A DNA stretch of 64,000 nucleotides from Burkholderia territorii. GTDB lineage: Bacteria > Pseudomonadota > Gammaproteobacteria > Burkholderiales > Burkholderiaceae. Shown piece by piece: positions 1-8,639 of this stretch. A program made the position numbers and the translations under genes. The stretch covers positions 213,912 to 277,911 of the forward strand of contig NZ_CADFEJ010000007.1 in NCBI RefSeq assembly GCF_902833055.1, written 5' to 3'. The notes beneath the pieces were generated by a model. The model searched no databases. It was not told the DNA's origin and saw nothing but the letters and a program-made list of their open reading frames with translations. Numbering within the stretch: position 1 is the stretch's first letter; every line of letters begins with the position of its first letter.

Positions 1-2
1 TC

Positions 3-1319
3 CAGCGCGCGTGCCGCGAGCTCGGCGTCAAGACGGTGGTCGTCTACTCGGAAGCCGACAAGGAAGCCAAGTACGTGCGCCTCGCGGACGAAGCCGTCTG
101 TATCGGCCCGGCCCCGTCGAATCTGAGCTACCTGAACATGCCGGCGCTGATCAGCGCCGCGGAAGTCACCGATGCCGAGGCGATCCACCCCGGCTACGGC
201 TTCCTGTCGGAGAACGCCGACTTCGCGGAACGCGTCGAGCAGTCGGGCTTCACGTTCATCGGCCCGCGCCCGGAAACGATCCGCCTGATGGGCGACAAGG
301 TCACCGCGAAGCAGACCATGATCAAGACGGGCGTGCCGTGCGTGCCGGGTTCGGAAGGCGCGTTGCCGGACGATCCGAAGGAGATCGTGAAGATTGCCCG
401 CGCGATCGGCTATCCGGTCATCATCAAGGCAGCGGGCGGCGGCGGCGGGCGCGGGATGCGCGTCGTGCACACCGAGGCCGCGCTCGTCAATGCGGTCAAC
501 ATGACCCGCGAGGAAGCCGGCCGTGCGTTCGGCAACCCGCAGGTGTACATGGAGAAGTTCCTCGAGAACCCGCGCCACATCGAAATCCAGGTGTTGTCGG
601 ATGCGCACAAGAACGCGATCTGGCTCGGCGAACGCGACTGCTCGATGCAGCGCCGTCACCAGAAGGTGATCGAGGAAGCGCCGGCGCCCGGCATTCCGCG
701 CCGCCTGATCGAGCGCATCGGCGACCGCTGCGCGGACGCGTGCAAGAAGATGGGCTATCTCGGCGCGGGCACGTTCGAATTCCTGTACGAGAACAACGAG
801 TTCTACTTCATCGAGATGAACACGCGCGTGCAGGTCGAGCACCCGGTGTCGGAGATGATCACGGGCGTCGACATCGTGCAGGAACAGATCCGCATCGCAG
901 CCGGCGAGAAGCTCACGCTGCGCCAGCGCGACATCCAGTTCCGCGGACATGCGATCGAATGCCGGATCAACGCGGAAGATCCGTTCAAGTTCACGCCGTC
1001 CCCGGGCCGGATCACGTCGTGGCATACGCCGGGCGGCCCCGGCGTGCGCGTCGATTCGCATGCATACAATGGCTATTTCGTGCCGCCGAACTATGATTCG
1101 ATGATCGGCAAGCTGATCACCTACGGCGCGACGCGCGACCAGGCGATCCGCCGGATGCGCATCGCGCTGTCGGAAATGGTCGTCGAAGGCATTCAGACCA
1201 ACATCCCGCTGCACCGCGAGCTGATGATCGACTCGAAGTTCGTCGAAGGCGGCACCAGCATCCATTACCTCGAACACCGGCTCGCCCAGAAGCAGCAGGT
1301 CGCACCGGAAGAAGCGTAA
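3..1319 (+). CDS. accC: Biotin carboxylase subunit of acetyl-CoA carboxylase (5' partial)
   Basis: ATP-dependent carboxylation of the biotin on AccB, the first half-reaction of acetyl-CoA carboxylase in fatty acid synthesis; cytoplasmic. The reading frame is already open at the window edge and enters within the N-terminal Rossmann-like region ([19 protein letters not shown]), so roughly 13-15 residues are missing. An ATP-grasp glycine-rich loop ([12 protein letters not shown]) and the signature [14 protein letters not shown] are clear, and the C-terminal carboxylase domain is complete. The stop codon is followed after 2 bp by prmA, so the two are probably cotranscribed; accB would be expected just upstream of the window. 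The identification is secure; only the start is missing. Confidence 0.97.
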   Translation, partial: QRACRELGVKTVVVYSEADKEAKYVRLADEAVCIGPAPSNLSYLNMPALISAAEVTDAEAIHPGYGFLSENADFAERVEQSGFTFIGPRPETIRLMGDKVTAKQTMIKTGVPCVPGSEGALPDDPKEIVKIARAIGYPVIIKAAGGGGGRGMRVVHTEAALVNAVNMTREEAGRAFGNPQVYMEKFLENPRHIEIQVLSDAHKNAIWLGERDCSMQRRHQKVIEEAPAPGIPRRLIERIGDRCADACKKMGYLGAGTFEFLYENNEFYFIEMNTRVQVEHPVSEMITGVDIVQEQIRIAAGEKLTLRQRDIQFRGHAIECRINAEDPFKFTPSPGRITSWHTPGGPGVRVDSHAYNGYFVPPNYDSMIGKLITYGATRDQAIRRMRIALSEMVVEGIQTNIPLHRELMIDSKFVEGGTSIHYLEHRLAQKQQVAPEEA

Positions 1320-1321
1320 GC

Positions 1322-2224
1322 ATGAGCTATCGCGAACTCGTCGTCGAACTGGCCCGGGAGCATGCGGAGGCGCTGTCCGATGCGCTGCTCGAGCTCGGCG
1401 CGCTGTCGGTGTCCGTCGAGGATGCCGATGCCGACACGCCCGACGAACAGCCGCTCTTCGGCGAGCCCGGGCTCGTCCCCGAACGCACCGCGTGGCAGCA
1501 CTCGCGCGTGATCGCGCTGCTGTCGCCCGATCACGAGCCGGCCGTGCTGCTCGCGGCGGCCGCGAACGAGATCGGCGTCGCCGAGACGCCGAAGTTCGAC
1601 GTGCGCGAAGTCGAGGAGCAGGACTGGGTACGGCTCACGCAATCGCAGTTCGAGCCGATTCCGATCGGCGAGCGGATCTGGGTCGTGCCGTCGTGGCACG
1701 ACGCACCCGACCCCGATGCCCTGATCCTCGAGCTCGACCCCGGCCTCGCATTCGGCACGGGCAGCCATCCGACCACGCGCCTGTGCATGGAATGGCTCGA
1801 GCAGTCGGTGAAACCCGGCCAGTCCGTGCTCGACTACGGCTGCGGCTCGGGCATTCTCGCGATCCTCGCGAAGAAATGCGGGGCGAATCCCGTGGTCGGC
1901 ATCGACATCGATCCGCAGGCGGTCGAATCGGCGCGGCAGAACAGCGAACGCAACCATGCGGAAGTCACGTACGGGCTGCCCGACGCGTGCCCGGCCGGCG
2001 AATTCGACATCGTCGTCGCCAACATCCTGTCGAACCCGCTGAAGCTGATGGCGTCGATGCTCGCATCGAAGGTGAAACCGGGCGGGCATATCGCGCTGTC
2101 GGGCGTGCTCGCGCGCCAGGCGGACGAGGTCGCGGCCGTCTACGCGCGCTACGTCGACATCTCGGTCTGGCGCGAACACGAAGGTTGGGTATGCCTCGCC
2201 GGAACGCGGCGCGAAAGCCATTAG
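1322..2224 (+). CDS. prmA: Ribosomal protein L11 methyltransferase
   Basis: SAM-dependent methyltransferase that trimethylates ribosomal protein L11 at several amino groups. The 300-residue length is normal for PrmA. An N-terminal substrate-recognition domain of about 100 residues is followed by the family motif [10 protein letters not shown] and the SAM-binding motif [14 protein letters not shown] later NILSNPL stretch fits the N-P-(P/F)-type motif position of the fold. The ATG lies 2 bp after the accC stop, indicating translational coupling, an arrangement known from other beta-proteobacteria. The gene is not expected to be essential. The call is confident because all diagnostic motifs are intact. 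Confidence 0.96.
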   Translation: MSYRELVVELAREHAEALSDALLELGALSVSVEDADADTPDEQPLFGEPGLVPERTAWQHSRVIALLSPDHEPAVLLAAAANEIGVAETPKFDVREVEEQDWVRLTQSQFEPIPIGERIWVVPSWHDAPDPDALILELDPGLAFGTGSHPTTRLCMEWLEQSVKPGQSVLDYGCGSGILAILAKKCGANPVVGIDIDPQAVESARQNSERNHAEVTYGLPDACPAGEFDIVVANILSNPLKLMASMLASKVKPGGHIALSGVLARQADEVAAVYARYVDISVWREHEGWVCLAGTRRESH

Positions 2225-2269
2225 AATAGCGCTGTCCTTCACTCTGGCCAGCAGGCCGCCCGGCTCGAC

Positions 2270-3637
2270 ATGCTTCTTGCGACGCGCTGCCCTCATTGCG
2301 AAACCGTCTTCCGGCTGCAGCAGGAACAGCTCTCGCTGCATGACGGGCTCGTGCGCTGCGGACACTGCCAGCAGATCTTCAACGCGTCGCACTCGCTCGT
2401 TCCCGAGCCGGCACCGCAGCCCGAGCCGGCGCTGAGCGAAGCGGCTCCGGCCGGCCCGACCGCCGCCGAACCGCAACACGAAGCCGCGCCCGCGCGGCTC
2501 TTCACTACCGACGCACCGGTCGAGCCGGCATCGGCCCGTTCCGACTACCAGCCAGAAGGCTGGGACATGTGGGCGCCCTGGCTCGACGCCGGCGTCGATC
2601 CGTCCCTGCAGCACAACGTTCGGACCGTGCGCACCGAGCCGCTGGTGCCGCTCGCGCTGCCGGCCATGGAGGCCGGTGTCGTCCATCTGTCCGGCACGCC
2701 CGCCCCGATCGCATCGGCGCCGGCCGAACTGCACGCCGTCGTGTCGGGCGAGCCGGATCGGGCGCCGCACGAAACCGACCGGTCCGACACGTCGCAGGCG
2801 ACGCCCCCGGCCGAACCGGACTTGCGCGAACCGCGCTTCGTCGCGCACACGCCATCGGCGGCCGATGCAGGCGAACCGCTCGGCAACGCGCACTTTCCCG
2901 TACTCGACGACGATCGCGAGCCGCGCGAACCGCGCTTCGCATTCACGCCGGCGCAAGCCGTTCCTGAACACGATGCCAACGCCGACGAGCGCTCCTCCGC
3001 TGCGGCCGCGGCTGTCGGCGAAGCGCACGCCCGAGCGGACGCACAGCCGGCCGTCCAACCGGCCGTCCGACCGGCCGTCCCCTTCCCCGCCGCACTGGGC
3101 GACGACGATCGCCCGCACTTCGCCGTGACCCGCGAGACGCGCGCGCCGCAGCGACGCGGGATGCTCGGCGGCTTTTTCGGCGGGCTCGTCGCCGCCGCGC
3201 TCGCGGTGCTGCTCGTCGCGCAACTCGCATGGTGGCAGCGCGAAAACGCGATGATCTACTGGCCGGTCACGCAGGGCTGGTTCCGGCAGGCGTGCGCGCC
3301 GCTCGGCTGCACGGTCGCGGCGCCGCGCGCGATCGACGGCCTGCGGCTCGACGCGGCCGACTTGCGCCAGCTCGACGGCCCGCGCGTGCTGGAGCTGAAG
3401 GTGCCGCTGACGAACCGCTATCGCGTCGCACTCGCCTACCCGTCGCTCGAGCTGACACTGCTCGACGACACGAATCACGTGACCGTGCGCCGCGTGCTCG
3501 CGCCGCGCGACTACGTCCGCCCGGGCACGCCGATCGATGCGGGGCTGCCGCCCGGCACGACGCGGACGATGGTCGTCCGCCTCGACACGAACGGCGCACC
3601 CGCCTCGAATTTCCGCGTCCAGATCTTCTATCCGTGA
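2270..3637 (+). CDS. Zinc-ribbon (MJ0042-type) and DUF3426 single-pass membrane protein
   Basis: 455 residues, function unknown. Residues 1-40 carry a CPHC...CGHC zinc ribbon of the MJ0042/zinc_ribbon_5 type. A long, low-complexity Pro/Ala/Glu-rich linker (about 45-290) follows, then one strong transmembrane helix near residues 300-325, then a C-terminal DUF3426 domain of about 120 residues that should lie outside the cytoplasm. The layout suggests a cytosolic zinc finger tethered to a periplasmic domain. It sits between prmA and tpx, an order I recall as common in beta-proteobacteria. The linker is where alternate-frame open frames pile up; these are GC-driven shadows. No enzymatic motif is visible. 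Confidence 0.85.
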   Translation: MLLATRCPHCETVFRLQQEQLSLHDGLVRCGHCQQIFNASHSLVPEPAPQPEPALSEAAPAGPTAAEPQHEAAPARLFTTDAPVEPASARSDYQPEGWDMWAPWLDAGVDPSLQHNVRTVRTEPLVPLALPAMEAGVVHLSGTPAPIASAPAELHAVVSGEPDRAPHETDRSDTSQATPPAEPDLREPRFVAHTPSAADAGEPLGNAHFPVLDDDREPREPRFAFTPAQAVPEHDANADERSSAAAAAVGEAHARADAQPAVQPAVRPAVPFPAALGDDDRPHFAVTRETRAPQRRGMLGGFFGGLVAAALAVLLVAQLAWWQRENAMIYWPVTQGWFRQACAPLGCTVAAPRAIDGLRLDAADLRQLDGPRVLELKVPLTNRYRVALAYPSLELTLLDDTNHVTVRRVLAPRDYVRPGTPIDAGLPPGTTRTMVVRLDTNGAPASNFRVQIFYP

Positions 3638-3709
3638 CGCCCCGCGGCGCGCGCATGCGCGCCGTCTCAACCCGCGCGCCGCAGCGGCGCGCTATTTCGG
3701 AGCACGAAC

Positions 3710-4213
3710 ATGAGCAAAGTTACGCTGGGTGGCAACCCGATCGATCTCGCCGGCACGTTTCCGGCCGTCGGCTCGCAAGCCCCCGACTTCAAGCTGGTCG
3801 GCAAGGACCTCGCCGATCTGTCGCTCGCCAGCTTCGCCGGCAAGCGCAAGGTGCTGAACATCGTGCCGAGCCTCGACACGCCGACCTGCGCGACGTCGAC
3901 CCGCAAGTTCAACGAAGCCGCGTCGTCGCTCGACAACACGGTCGTGATCGTCGTGTCCGGCGACCTGCCGTTCGCCGCGACGCGCTTCTGCACGACGGAA
4001 GGCCTCGCGAACGTCGTGACGGCCTCGACGTTCCGCGGCGGCCGCGCGTTCGCGAACGCGTACGGCGTCGACGTGACGAGCGGCCCGCTGAACGGCCTGA
4101 CGGCCCGCGCGGTCGTCGTGCTCGACGCGCAGGACAAGGTGATTCACGCGGAACTCGTCGGCGAGATCAAGGACGAGCCGAACTACGACGCGGCACTCGC
4201 CGCACTGAAGTAA
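3710..4213 (+). CDS. tpx: Thiol peroxidase (atypical 2-Cys peroxiredoxin)
   Basis: Reduces hydrogen peroxide and alkyl hydroperoxides with electrons from thioredoxin. 167 residues, the usual Tpx length. The peroxidatic cysteine is C60 in the motif [11 protein letters not shown] and the resolving cysteine is C94 in [10 protein letters not shown], the spacing expected of the Tpx subfamily. The start ATG is preceded by a GGAG ribosome-binding site. The 72 bp upstream contain two strong GC hairpins, so it may be transcribed apart from the DUF3426 gene. A strong inverted repeat follows the stop. Confidence 0.97.
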   Translation: MSKVTLGGNPIDLAGTFPAVGSQAPDFKLVGKDLADLSLASFAGKRKVLNIVPSLDTPTCATSTRKFNEAASSLDNTVVIVVSGDLPFAATRFCTTEGLANVVTASTFRGGRAFANAYGVDVTSGPLNGLTARAVVVLDAQDKVIHAELVGEIKDEPNYDAALAALK

Positions 4214-4219
4214 CCCGCT

Positions 4220-4282
4220 GCCGCCCGGCCCCGCCGCGCGAGGCCCGACGGCCTCGTCGCACCGGCCGGGCGGCCGCTTCTT
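4220..4282 (+). terminator. Large GC hairpin after tpx, probable terminator
   Basis: An 11-bp perfect inverted repeat (4220-4230 with 4264-4274) encloses a second small hairpin (CGAGGC/GCCTCG) and is followed by CGCTTCTTATT. The U tract is poor, so termination may be partial or factor-assisted. Confidence 0.5.
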
Positions 4283-4307
4283 ATTGCTCTCTACAGGAAC
4301 GCACGCC

Positions 4308-5246
4308 TTGACTACGCTGATTTGCGGCTCGCTCGCCTACGACAACATCATGACCTTCGAAGGCCGGTTTCGCGAGCACATCCTGCCCGACCAGGTTCAC
4401 CTTCTGAACGTGAGCTTCCTCGTGCCGACGATGCGTCGCGAATTCGGCGGTTGCGCGGGGAACATCGCCTACGCGCTGCACATGCTCGGCGGCGACGCGC
4501 GCATCATGGCGACGGTCGGCGCGAACGACGCCGATCGCTATCTCGAACGTCTCGACAGCCTCGGCCTGTCCAGGGCCAGCGTGCGCGTGGTGCCCGAAAC
4601 GCACACCGCGCAGGCGATGATCACGACCGATCTCGAGAACAACCAGATCACCGCATTCCACCCGGGCGCGATGATGCAGTCGCACCTGAACCGCGCGGAC
4701 GAAGTCGCCGGCGTGAAGCTCGGCATCGTCGCGCCGGACGGCTTCGACGGGATGGTCCAGCACGCCGAGCAATTCGCGAAGGCCGGCATCCCGTTCATCT
4801 TCGATCCGGGCCAGGGGCTGCCGCTGTTCGATGGTGCGACGCTGCGCCGCATCATTGAACTCGCGACCTTCGTCGCGGTCAACGACTACGAGGGCAAACT
4901 CGTCAGCGACAAGACGGGCTGGTCCGAACAGGAAATCGCCAGCCGGGTTCAGGCGTTGATCATCACGCGCGGCGAGCACGGCGCCACCATTCTTCACAAA
5001 AACGGCGAAGAACAGATTCCGGTCGTGCAAGCCGAGCGTATCGTCGATCCGACCGGCTGCGGCGACGCCTTCCGGGGCGGCCTGCTGTACGGCATCGAGA
5101 ACGGCCTCGACTGGGCAACCACGGGCCGCCTCGCGAGCCTGATGGGCTCGATCAAGATCGCCCACCAGGGGCCTCAAACTTACGCACTGACGCGCGCCGA
5201 AATCGACGCGCGTTTCGAGGCTGCCTTCGGGTACAGTCTCAAATGA
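4308..5246 (+). CDS. PfkB-family carbohydrate/nucleoside kinase (adenosine kinase-like)
   Basis: 312 residues from a TTG start at 4308, chosen because AGGA lies about 9 nt upstream and the protein then begins directly with the family strand TTLICGSLAYDNIM; an in-frame TTG at 4284 has no ribosome-binding site. The N-terminal di-glycine region (FGGCAGNIAYAL) and the C-terminal PfkB signature with the catalytic aspartate (DPTGCGDAFRGG) are intact. The subgroup resembles bacterial proteins annotated as adenosine or ribo-kinases. The substrate cannot be settled from sequence. It runs rightward into a lipoprotein gene after a 19-bp gap, which may reflect cotranscription and not shared function. Confidence 0.88.
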   Translation: MTTLICGSLAYDNIMTFEGRFREHILPDQVHLLNVSFLVPTMRREFGGCAGNIAYALHMLGGDARIMATVGANDADRYLERLDSLGLSRASVRVVPETHTAQAMITTDLENNQITAFHPGAMMQSHLNRADEVAGVKLGIVAPDGFDGMVQHAEQFAKAGIPFIFDPGQGLPLFDGATLRRIIELATFVAVNDYEGKLVSDKTGWSEQEIASRVQALIITRGEHGATILHKNGEEQIPVVQAERIVDPTGCGDAFRGGLLYGIENGLDWATTGRLASLMGSIKIAHQGPQTYALTRAEIDARFEAAFGYSLK

Positions 5247-5265
5247 ATATTGTGGGAGAGCAAAA

Positions 5266-5739
5266 ATGTTGACCAGGAAAACCCTCACGCTCGCCGCGAT
5301 GCTGACGGCCACGCTCACGCTCGCGGGCTGCTTCACGGCGCCGGGCTCGGCGGATGTCTATAGCGTCGGCCAGGCGCAGCGCGAACAAACCGTCCGCATG
5401 GGCACGGTCGAAAGCGTCCGTGCCGTGCGCATCCAGTCCGACGGCGGCGGCAGCGCGATCGGCACGCTCGGTGGCGGTGCGCTCGGCGCGGTCGCGGGCA
5501 GCGCGATCGGCGGCGGCAAGGGATCGATCCTGACGGCCATCGCCGGCGGTCTCGTCGGCGCGGTCGCGGGCAACGCGGTCGGCGAAAACCTCAGCACGGC
5601 GAACGGTGTCGAAATCACCGTGCGCCTCGACAACGGCGATCTGCGCTCGATCACGCAGGCGGCGAGCGGCGAAATGTTCCGCGCCGGCGAACGTGTGCGA
5701 CTGCTCTCGAGCGGCGGCGTCACGCGCGTCACGCACTAA
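5266..5739 (+). CDS. Glycine-zipper outer-membrane lipoprotein (SlyB/Pcp-like)
   Basis: 157 residues. Lipoprotein signal peptide: positively charged start, hydrophobic stretch and lipobox LAGC with the lipidated cysteine near residue 24. The mature protein has a central Gly/Ala-rich double segment (about residues 63-110, GGGALGAVAGSAIGGG and GGLVGAVAGNAVGE) typical of glycine-zipper 2TM (17-kDa surface antigen, SlyB) proteins. The C-terminal part is a small beta-rich domain. Probably peptidoglycan- or outer-membrane-associated with a role in envelope integrity; the exact role is inferred. A strong terminator follows at 5777-5808. Confidence 0.9.
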   Translation: MLTRKTLTLAAMLTATLTLAGCFTAPGSADVYSVGQAQREQTVRMGTVESVRAVRIQSDGGGSAIGTLGGGALGAVAGSAIGGGKGSILTAIAGGLVGAVAGNAVGENLSTANGVEITVRLDNGDLRSITQAASGEMFRAGERVRLLSSGGVTRVTH

Positions 5740-5776
5740 CGGGCATCCTCAGCACGCGGCGCAGGCCGCGGTCGAA

Positions 5777-5808
5777 CGCATGTGCGAAGCTGCACATGCG
5801 TTTTTTTT
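5777..5808 (+). terminator. Rho-independent terminator of the lipoprotein gene
   Basis: Perfect 9-bp stem (5777-5785 with 5792-5800), 6-nt loop, followed by eight T residues. Textbook intrinsic terminator for rightward transcription. Confidence 0.93.
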
Positions 5809-5853
5809 CGTCCGTGGCCGGCAACCACCGATCGACACATCGACGAATGCGGA

Positions 5854-5888
5854 CGAAAAAAATCCCGCCACCTGAGCCAGATGGCGGG
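5854..5888 (-). terminator. Rho-independent terminator of the histone H1-like gene
   Basis: Stem CCCGCCA/TGGCGGG (5864-5870 with 5882-5888) with an A run at 5856-5862 that becomes a U run on the leftward transcript. It ends transcription coming from the Lys/Ala-rich protein gene. Confidence 0.9.
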
Positions 5889-5893
5889 ATCGA

Positions 5894-5911
5894 TTGAGTA
5901 GCGCTACTCAA
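5894..5911. repeat. 18-bp perfect palindrome in the 3' UTR of the histone-like gene
   Basis: TTGAGTAGCGCTACTCAA is its own reverse complement over all 18 bases. It lies directly beside the terminator, and a further hairpin (GGACAC 5917-5922 with GTGTCC 5930-5935) sits on the other side. It could be an RNA stability hairpin or a protein-binding dyad; nothing identifies a binding protein. Confidence 0.75.
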
Positions 5912-5957
5912 CCCACGGACACCGCGTGAGTGTCCGGGTGGTACGGCTCAGCCGCGA

Positions 5958-6626
5958 TTACGGACGGCTGCCGGTCGGGAACGGCCATGCCGCTGCCGGG
6001 TTGAGCGCGGTCTTCACGCCCGATGCCGGCGCGACCGATGCGGTCGACGCGGTGGTTGCCGGTGCAGCCTTCTTCACGACGGCCTTCTTCGGAGCAGCAG
6101 CCTTCTTCGCCGGTGCGGCGGCCTTCGGTGCAGCAGCAGCCTTCTTCGCGGGCGCAGCCTTCTTGGCAGGAGCGGCCTTCTTCGCAGCAGCCTTCTTCGC
6201 AGGCGCGGCCTTCTTCGCGGCAGCCTTCTTCGCCGGTGCGGCCTTCTTCGCAGCAGCCTTCTTCGCCGGTGCTGCCTTCTTCGCAGCAACCTTCTTCACC
6301 GCGACCTTCTTGGCTGCAACCTTCTTCGCTGCGGCCTTCTTCGCCGGTGCTGCCTTCTTCGCGGCAACCTTCTTCACCGCGACTTTCTTCGCTGCGACCT
6401 TCTTGGCTGCAACCTTCTTCGTTGCGACCTTCTTTGCCGCGACCTTCTTCGCAGCAGCCTTCTTCGCCGGTGCTGCCTTCTTCGCGGCAACCTTCTTCAC
6501 CGCGACCTTCTTGGCAGCAACCTTCTTCACTGCAGCGGCCTTCTTCGCCGGAGCAGCAGCCTTCTTCGCAACGGTCTTCTTGGCAGCGACCTTCTTAGCA
6601 GCCGGTTTTTTCTTGGCAGTAGCCAT
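5958..6626 (-). CDS. Histone H1-like Lys/Ala/Pro repeat protein (HctB/AlgP-like)
   Basis: 222 residues, very basic, almost entirely made of KKVAAKK, KKVAVKK and KKAAPAKKAAA repeats, with a short non-repetitive C-terminus rich in Thr, Pro and Ala. This composition is typical of bacterial H1-like nucleoid proteins (chlamydial HctB, Bordetella BpH1, Pseudomonas AlgP). Expected to bind DNA non-specifically and to affect compaction or transcription. Start ATG has AAGGAG about 6 nt upstream. Repeat modules recur several times (for example the segment KKVAAKKAAPAKKAAAKK), so copy number may differ between strains. It is monocistronic, with its own terminator and about 430 bp upstream before nrdB. 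Confidence 0.9.
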   Translation of the reverse strand: MATAKKKPAAKKVAAKKTVAKKAAAPAKKAAAVKKVAAKKVAVKKVAAKKAAPAKKAAAKKVAAKKVATKKVAAKKVAAKKVAVKKVAAKKAAPAKKAAAKKVAAKKVAVKKVAAKKAAPAKKAAAKKAAPAKKAAAKKAAPAKKAAAKKAAPAKKAAPAKKAAAAPKAAAPAKKAAAPKKAVVKKAAPATTASTASVAPASGVKTALNPAAAWPFPTGSRP

Positions 6627-7063
6627 GTTGTTCTCCTTCAGGTTCAGATGAGAGTCAGTTCAAACTACACCCTTCGTCAAAACCCGCTTCCCGCGGACGC
6701 TGTTCAGGACGTGCGCTTCGAAGCGGGCTATTCATCGGCGTACGCGGATACCGCGCGCTTACGCTAATGAATACGGTATGGCGCGCGTGACCCCATGGCC
6801 TCGCGCGCCAAATCAAGTCGGTAGCCGGCGCACCTCGCGCCGCTACCCCTAATCGCTTGATCAAGCGGACCGCCACACGGCCGCCCGCTTTTTCCGGAGG
6901 GAAGTTTGCCCATCCCACTGAAGGGTTCGCAAAGTGCCGATCATGTCGTTGGGCCGTTAAGGCACCGGGCATGCTTTGCATCAGGCGTTCTTGCTCCTAA
7001 ACCTTGGGCCGGGGCCGAGAGGCCGCCGGCTGCTCCATCATGTGACGGGTTCGCTGCTGCGGG
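6627..7063. other. 437-bp intergenic region between histone-like gene and nrdB
   Basis: Contains the ribosome-binding site and presumably the promoter of the histone-like gene (a TTGACG at 6677-6682 on the minus strand has no convincing -10) and the 3' flank of nrdB. A 14-bp perfect palindrome CGCTTGATCAAGCG lies at 6854-6867. No clear intrinsic terminator for nrdB and no convincing coding frame were seen. Confidence 0.6.
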
Positions 7064-8275
7064 TTATTCCCAGGACAGCGCACCGCCCGTCTGATACTCG
7101 ATCACACGCGTCTCGAAGAAGTTGCGTTCCTTCTTCAGGTCGATCATCTCGCTCATCCACGGGAACGGGTTTTCCTCGTTCGGGAACAGCGGATCGAGGC
7201 CGATCTGCTGGCAACGGCGGTTGCTGATGAAGCGCAGATAGCTCTTGAACATCGACGCGTTCAGGCCCAGCACGCCGCGCGGCATCGTGTCCTCGGCGTA
7301 GCGGTATTCGAGTTCGACAGCCTGCTTGAACAGCTCGCGGATCTCGGCGCGGAATTCCGCGGTCCAGAGATGCGGGTTCTCGAGCTTGATCTGGTTGATC
7401 AGGTCGATGCCGAAATTGCAGTGCATCGACTCGTCACGCAGGATGTACTGATATTGCTCTGCAGCACCCGTCATCTTGTTCTGGCGGCCGAGTGCGAGGA
7501 TCTGCGTAAAGCCGACATAGAAGAACAGGCCTTCCATGATGCAGGCGAACACGATCAGCGACTTCAGCAGCTTCTGATCCGCTTCGAGCGTGCCGGTCTT
7601 GAAGGCCGGGTCCGTCAGCGTGTGGATGAACGGGATCAGGAATTCGTCCTTCGCGCGGATCGACGGTACCTCGTGGTACGCGTTGAAGATCTCGCCTTCA
7701 TCGAGACCGAGCGATTCGACGATGTATTGATACGCGTGCGTGTGGATCGCTTCCTCGAATGCCTGGCGCAGCAGGAACTGCCGGCACTCGGGCGCCGTGA
7801 TGTGGCGGTACGTGCCGAGCACGATGTTGTTCGCGGCGAGCGAGTCGGCGGTCACGAAGAAGCCGAGGTTGCGCTTCACGATGCGGCGCTCGTCCTCGGT
7901 CAGACCGTTCGGGTCCTTCCACAGAGCGATGTCGCGGGACATGTTGATTTCCTGCGGCATCCAGTGGTTCGCGCAACCGGCCAGATACTTTTCCCACGCC
8001 CATTTGTACTTGAACGGCACCAGCTGATTGACGTCAGTCTGGCCGTTGATGATGCGCTTGTCGGCGACATTGACCCGCGCTTCCGAACCGCCGGCGGGAA
8101 CAGCCGATGCTTGCGGCGGCACCGCAAGATCGCCTTCGAAAATGTCGCGGACCTGATGGGCGGCAGGCGTTGCAGCCTGCAGTCCGACAGCCATCCCTGC
8201 GGAAGTGCGCATCGCGTTTTGCTGCGCTCCGCTCGCGGGGGTTACGGCAGTCTTCTCGTCATCCCAGTTGAGCAT
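7064..8275 (-). CDS. nrdB: Ribonucleoside-diphosphate reductase, beta subunit (class Ia)
   Basis: The radical-bearing small subunit of class Ia ribonucleotide reductase, partner of NrdA. 403 residues; an N-terminal extension of about 60 residues precedes the ferritin-like core. Metal ligands and radical site are visible: E175 and H178 followed by Y182 in EEAIHTHAY (pattern of E. coli E115/H118/Y122), the later glutamate in [12 protein letters not shown] and the E/H pair in RDESMHCNF. The C-terminal tail that docks to NrdA is present. It is encoded downstream of nrdA in the same direction but separated by 364 bp, so it may have its own promoter. Confidence 0.97.
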   Translation of the reverse strand: MLNWDDEKTAVTPASGAQQNAMRTSAGMAVGLQAATPAAHQVRDIFEGDLAVPPQASAVPAGGSEARVNVADKRIINGQTDVNQLVPFKYKWAWEKYLAGCANHWMPQEINMSRDIALWKDPNGLTEDERRIVKRNLGFFVTADSLAANNIVLGTYRHITAPECRQFLLRQAFEEAIHTHAYQYIVESLGLDEGEIFNAYHEVPSIRAKDEFLIPFIHTLTDPAFKTGTLEADQKLLKSLIVFACIMEGLFFYVGFTQILALGRQNKMTGAAEQYQYILRDESMHCNFGIDLINQIKLENPHLWTAEFRAEIRELFKQAVELEYRYAEDTMPRGVLGLNASMFKSYLRFISNRRCQQIGLDPLFPNEENPFPWMSEMIDLKKERNFFETRVIEYQTGGALSWE

Positions 8276-8639
8276 AAATTCTCACCATCAATTTAGAACG
8301 GTTTGTACCATCTTTTCCTGAGCGATAAAAGGGTTCGCTCACGAAAAATCCTTTTTTCGATTCGCGTTGCGACCTCGATACAACACTTTGAGCAACGCAT
8401 CGTCGTTCATGCAGAGCGCGACGCGTGTCACGCATGTATCGCGAGGTGCGCTCGACGCATCGAACGCTGATCGAAACGCGACGTCGTCGGGGATGTTTCG
8501 ATCGCTTGTCACTGCCTGCAACGCAAGTGCCGCGTTACAGATTCCTTATCATTTTTTTAGTAGAGAGCAGCGCACACTTCAACCTTGATCGGTTGCCGTG
8601 CGCGCTGCCCGAACCTTCTTCAGGTCATGCGCGCCCGCG
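8276..8639. other. 364-bp nrdA-nrdB intergenic region with tandem hairpins
   Basis: No convincing gene. On the nrdB leader side there are two adjacent hairpins: TGAGCGA/TCGCTCA (8319-8325 with 8335-8341) and an A/T-rich stem CGAAAAA/TTTTTCG (8342-8348 with 8353-8359). They could be a processing or attenuation element or a weak terminator for nrdA. The rest is comparatively AT-rich and without repeats. Confidence 0.55.

Noticed and set aside
1265..3670. 801-codon frame antisense to prmA and the DUF3426 gene
   Set aside because: Shadow frame with biased composition and no motif; both sense genes are supported.
5958..6626. Rightward frames opposite the histone-like gene, rich in Phe/Ala or Ser/Arg
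   Set aside because: They are translations of the reverse complement of the KKAA repeats and have no ribosome-binding site.
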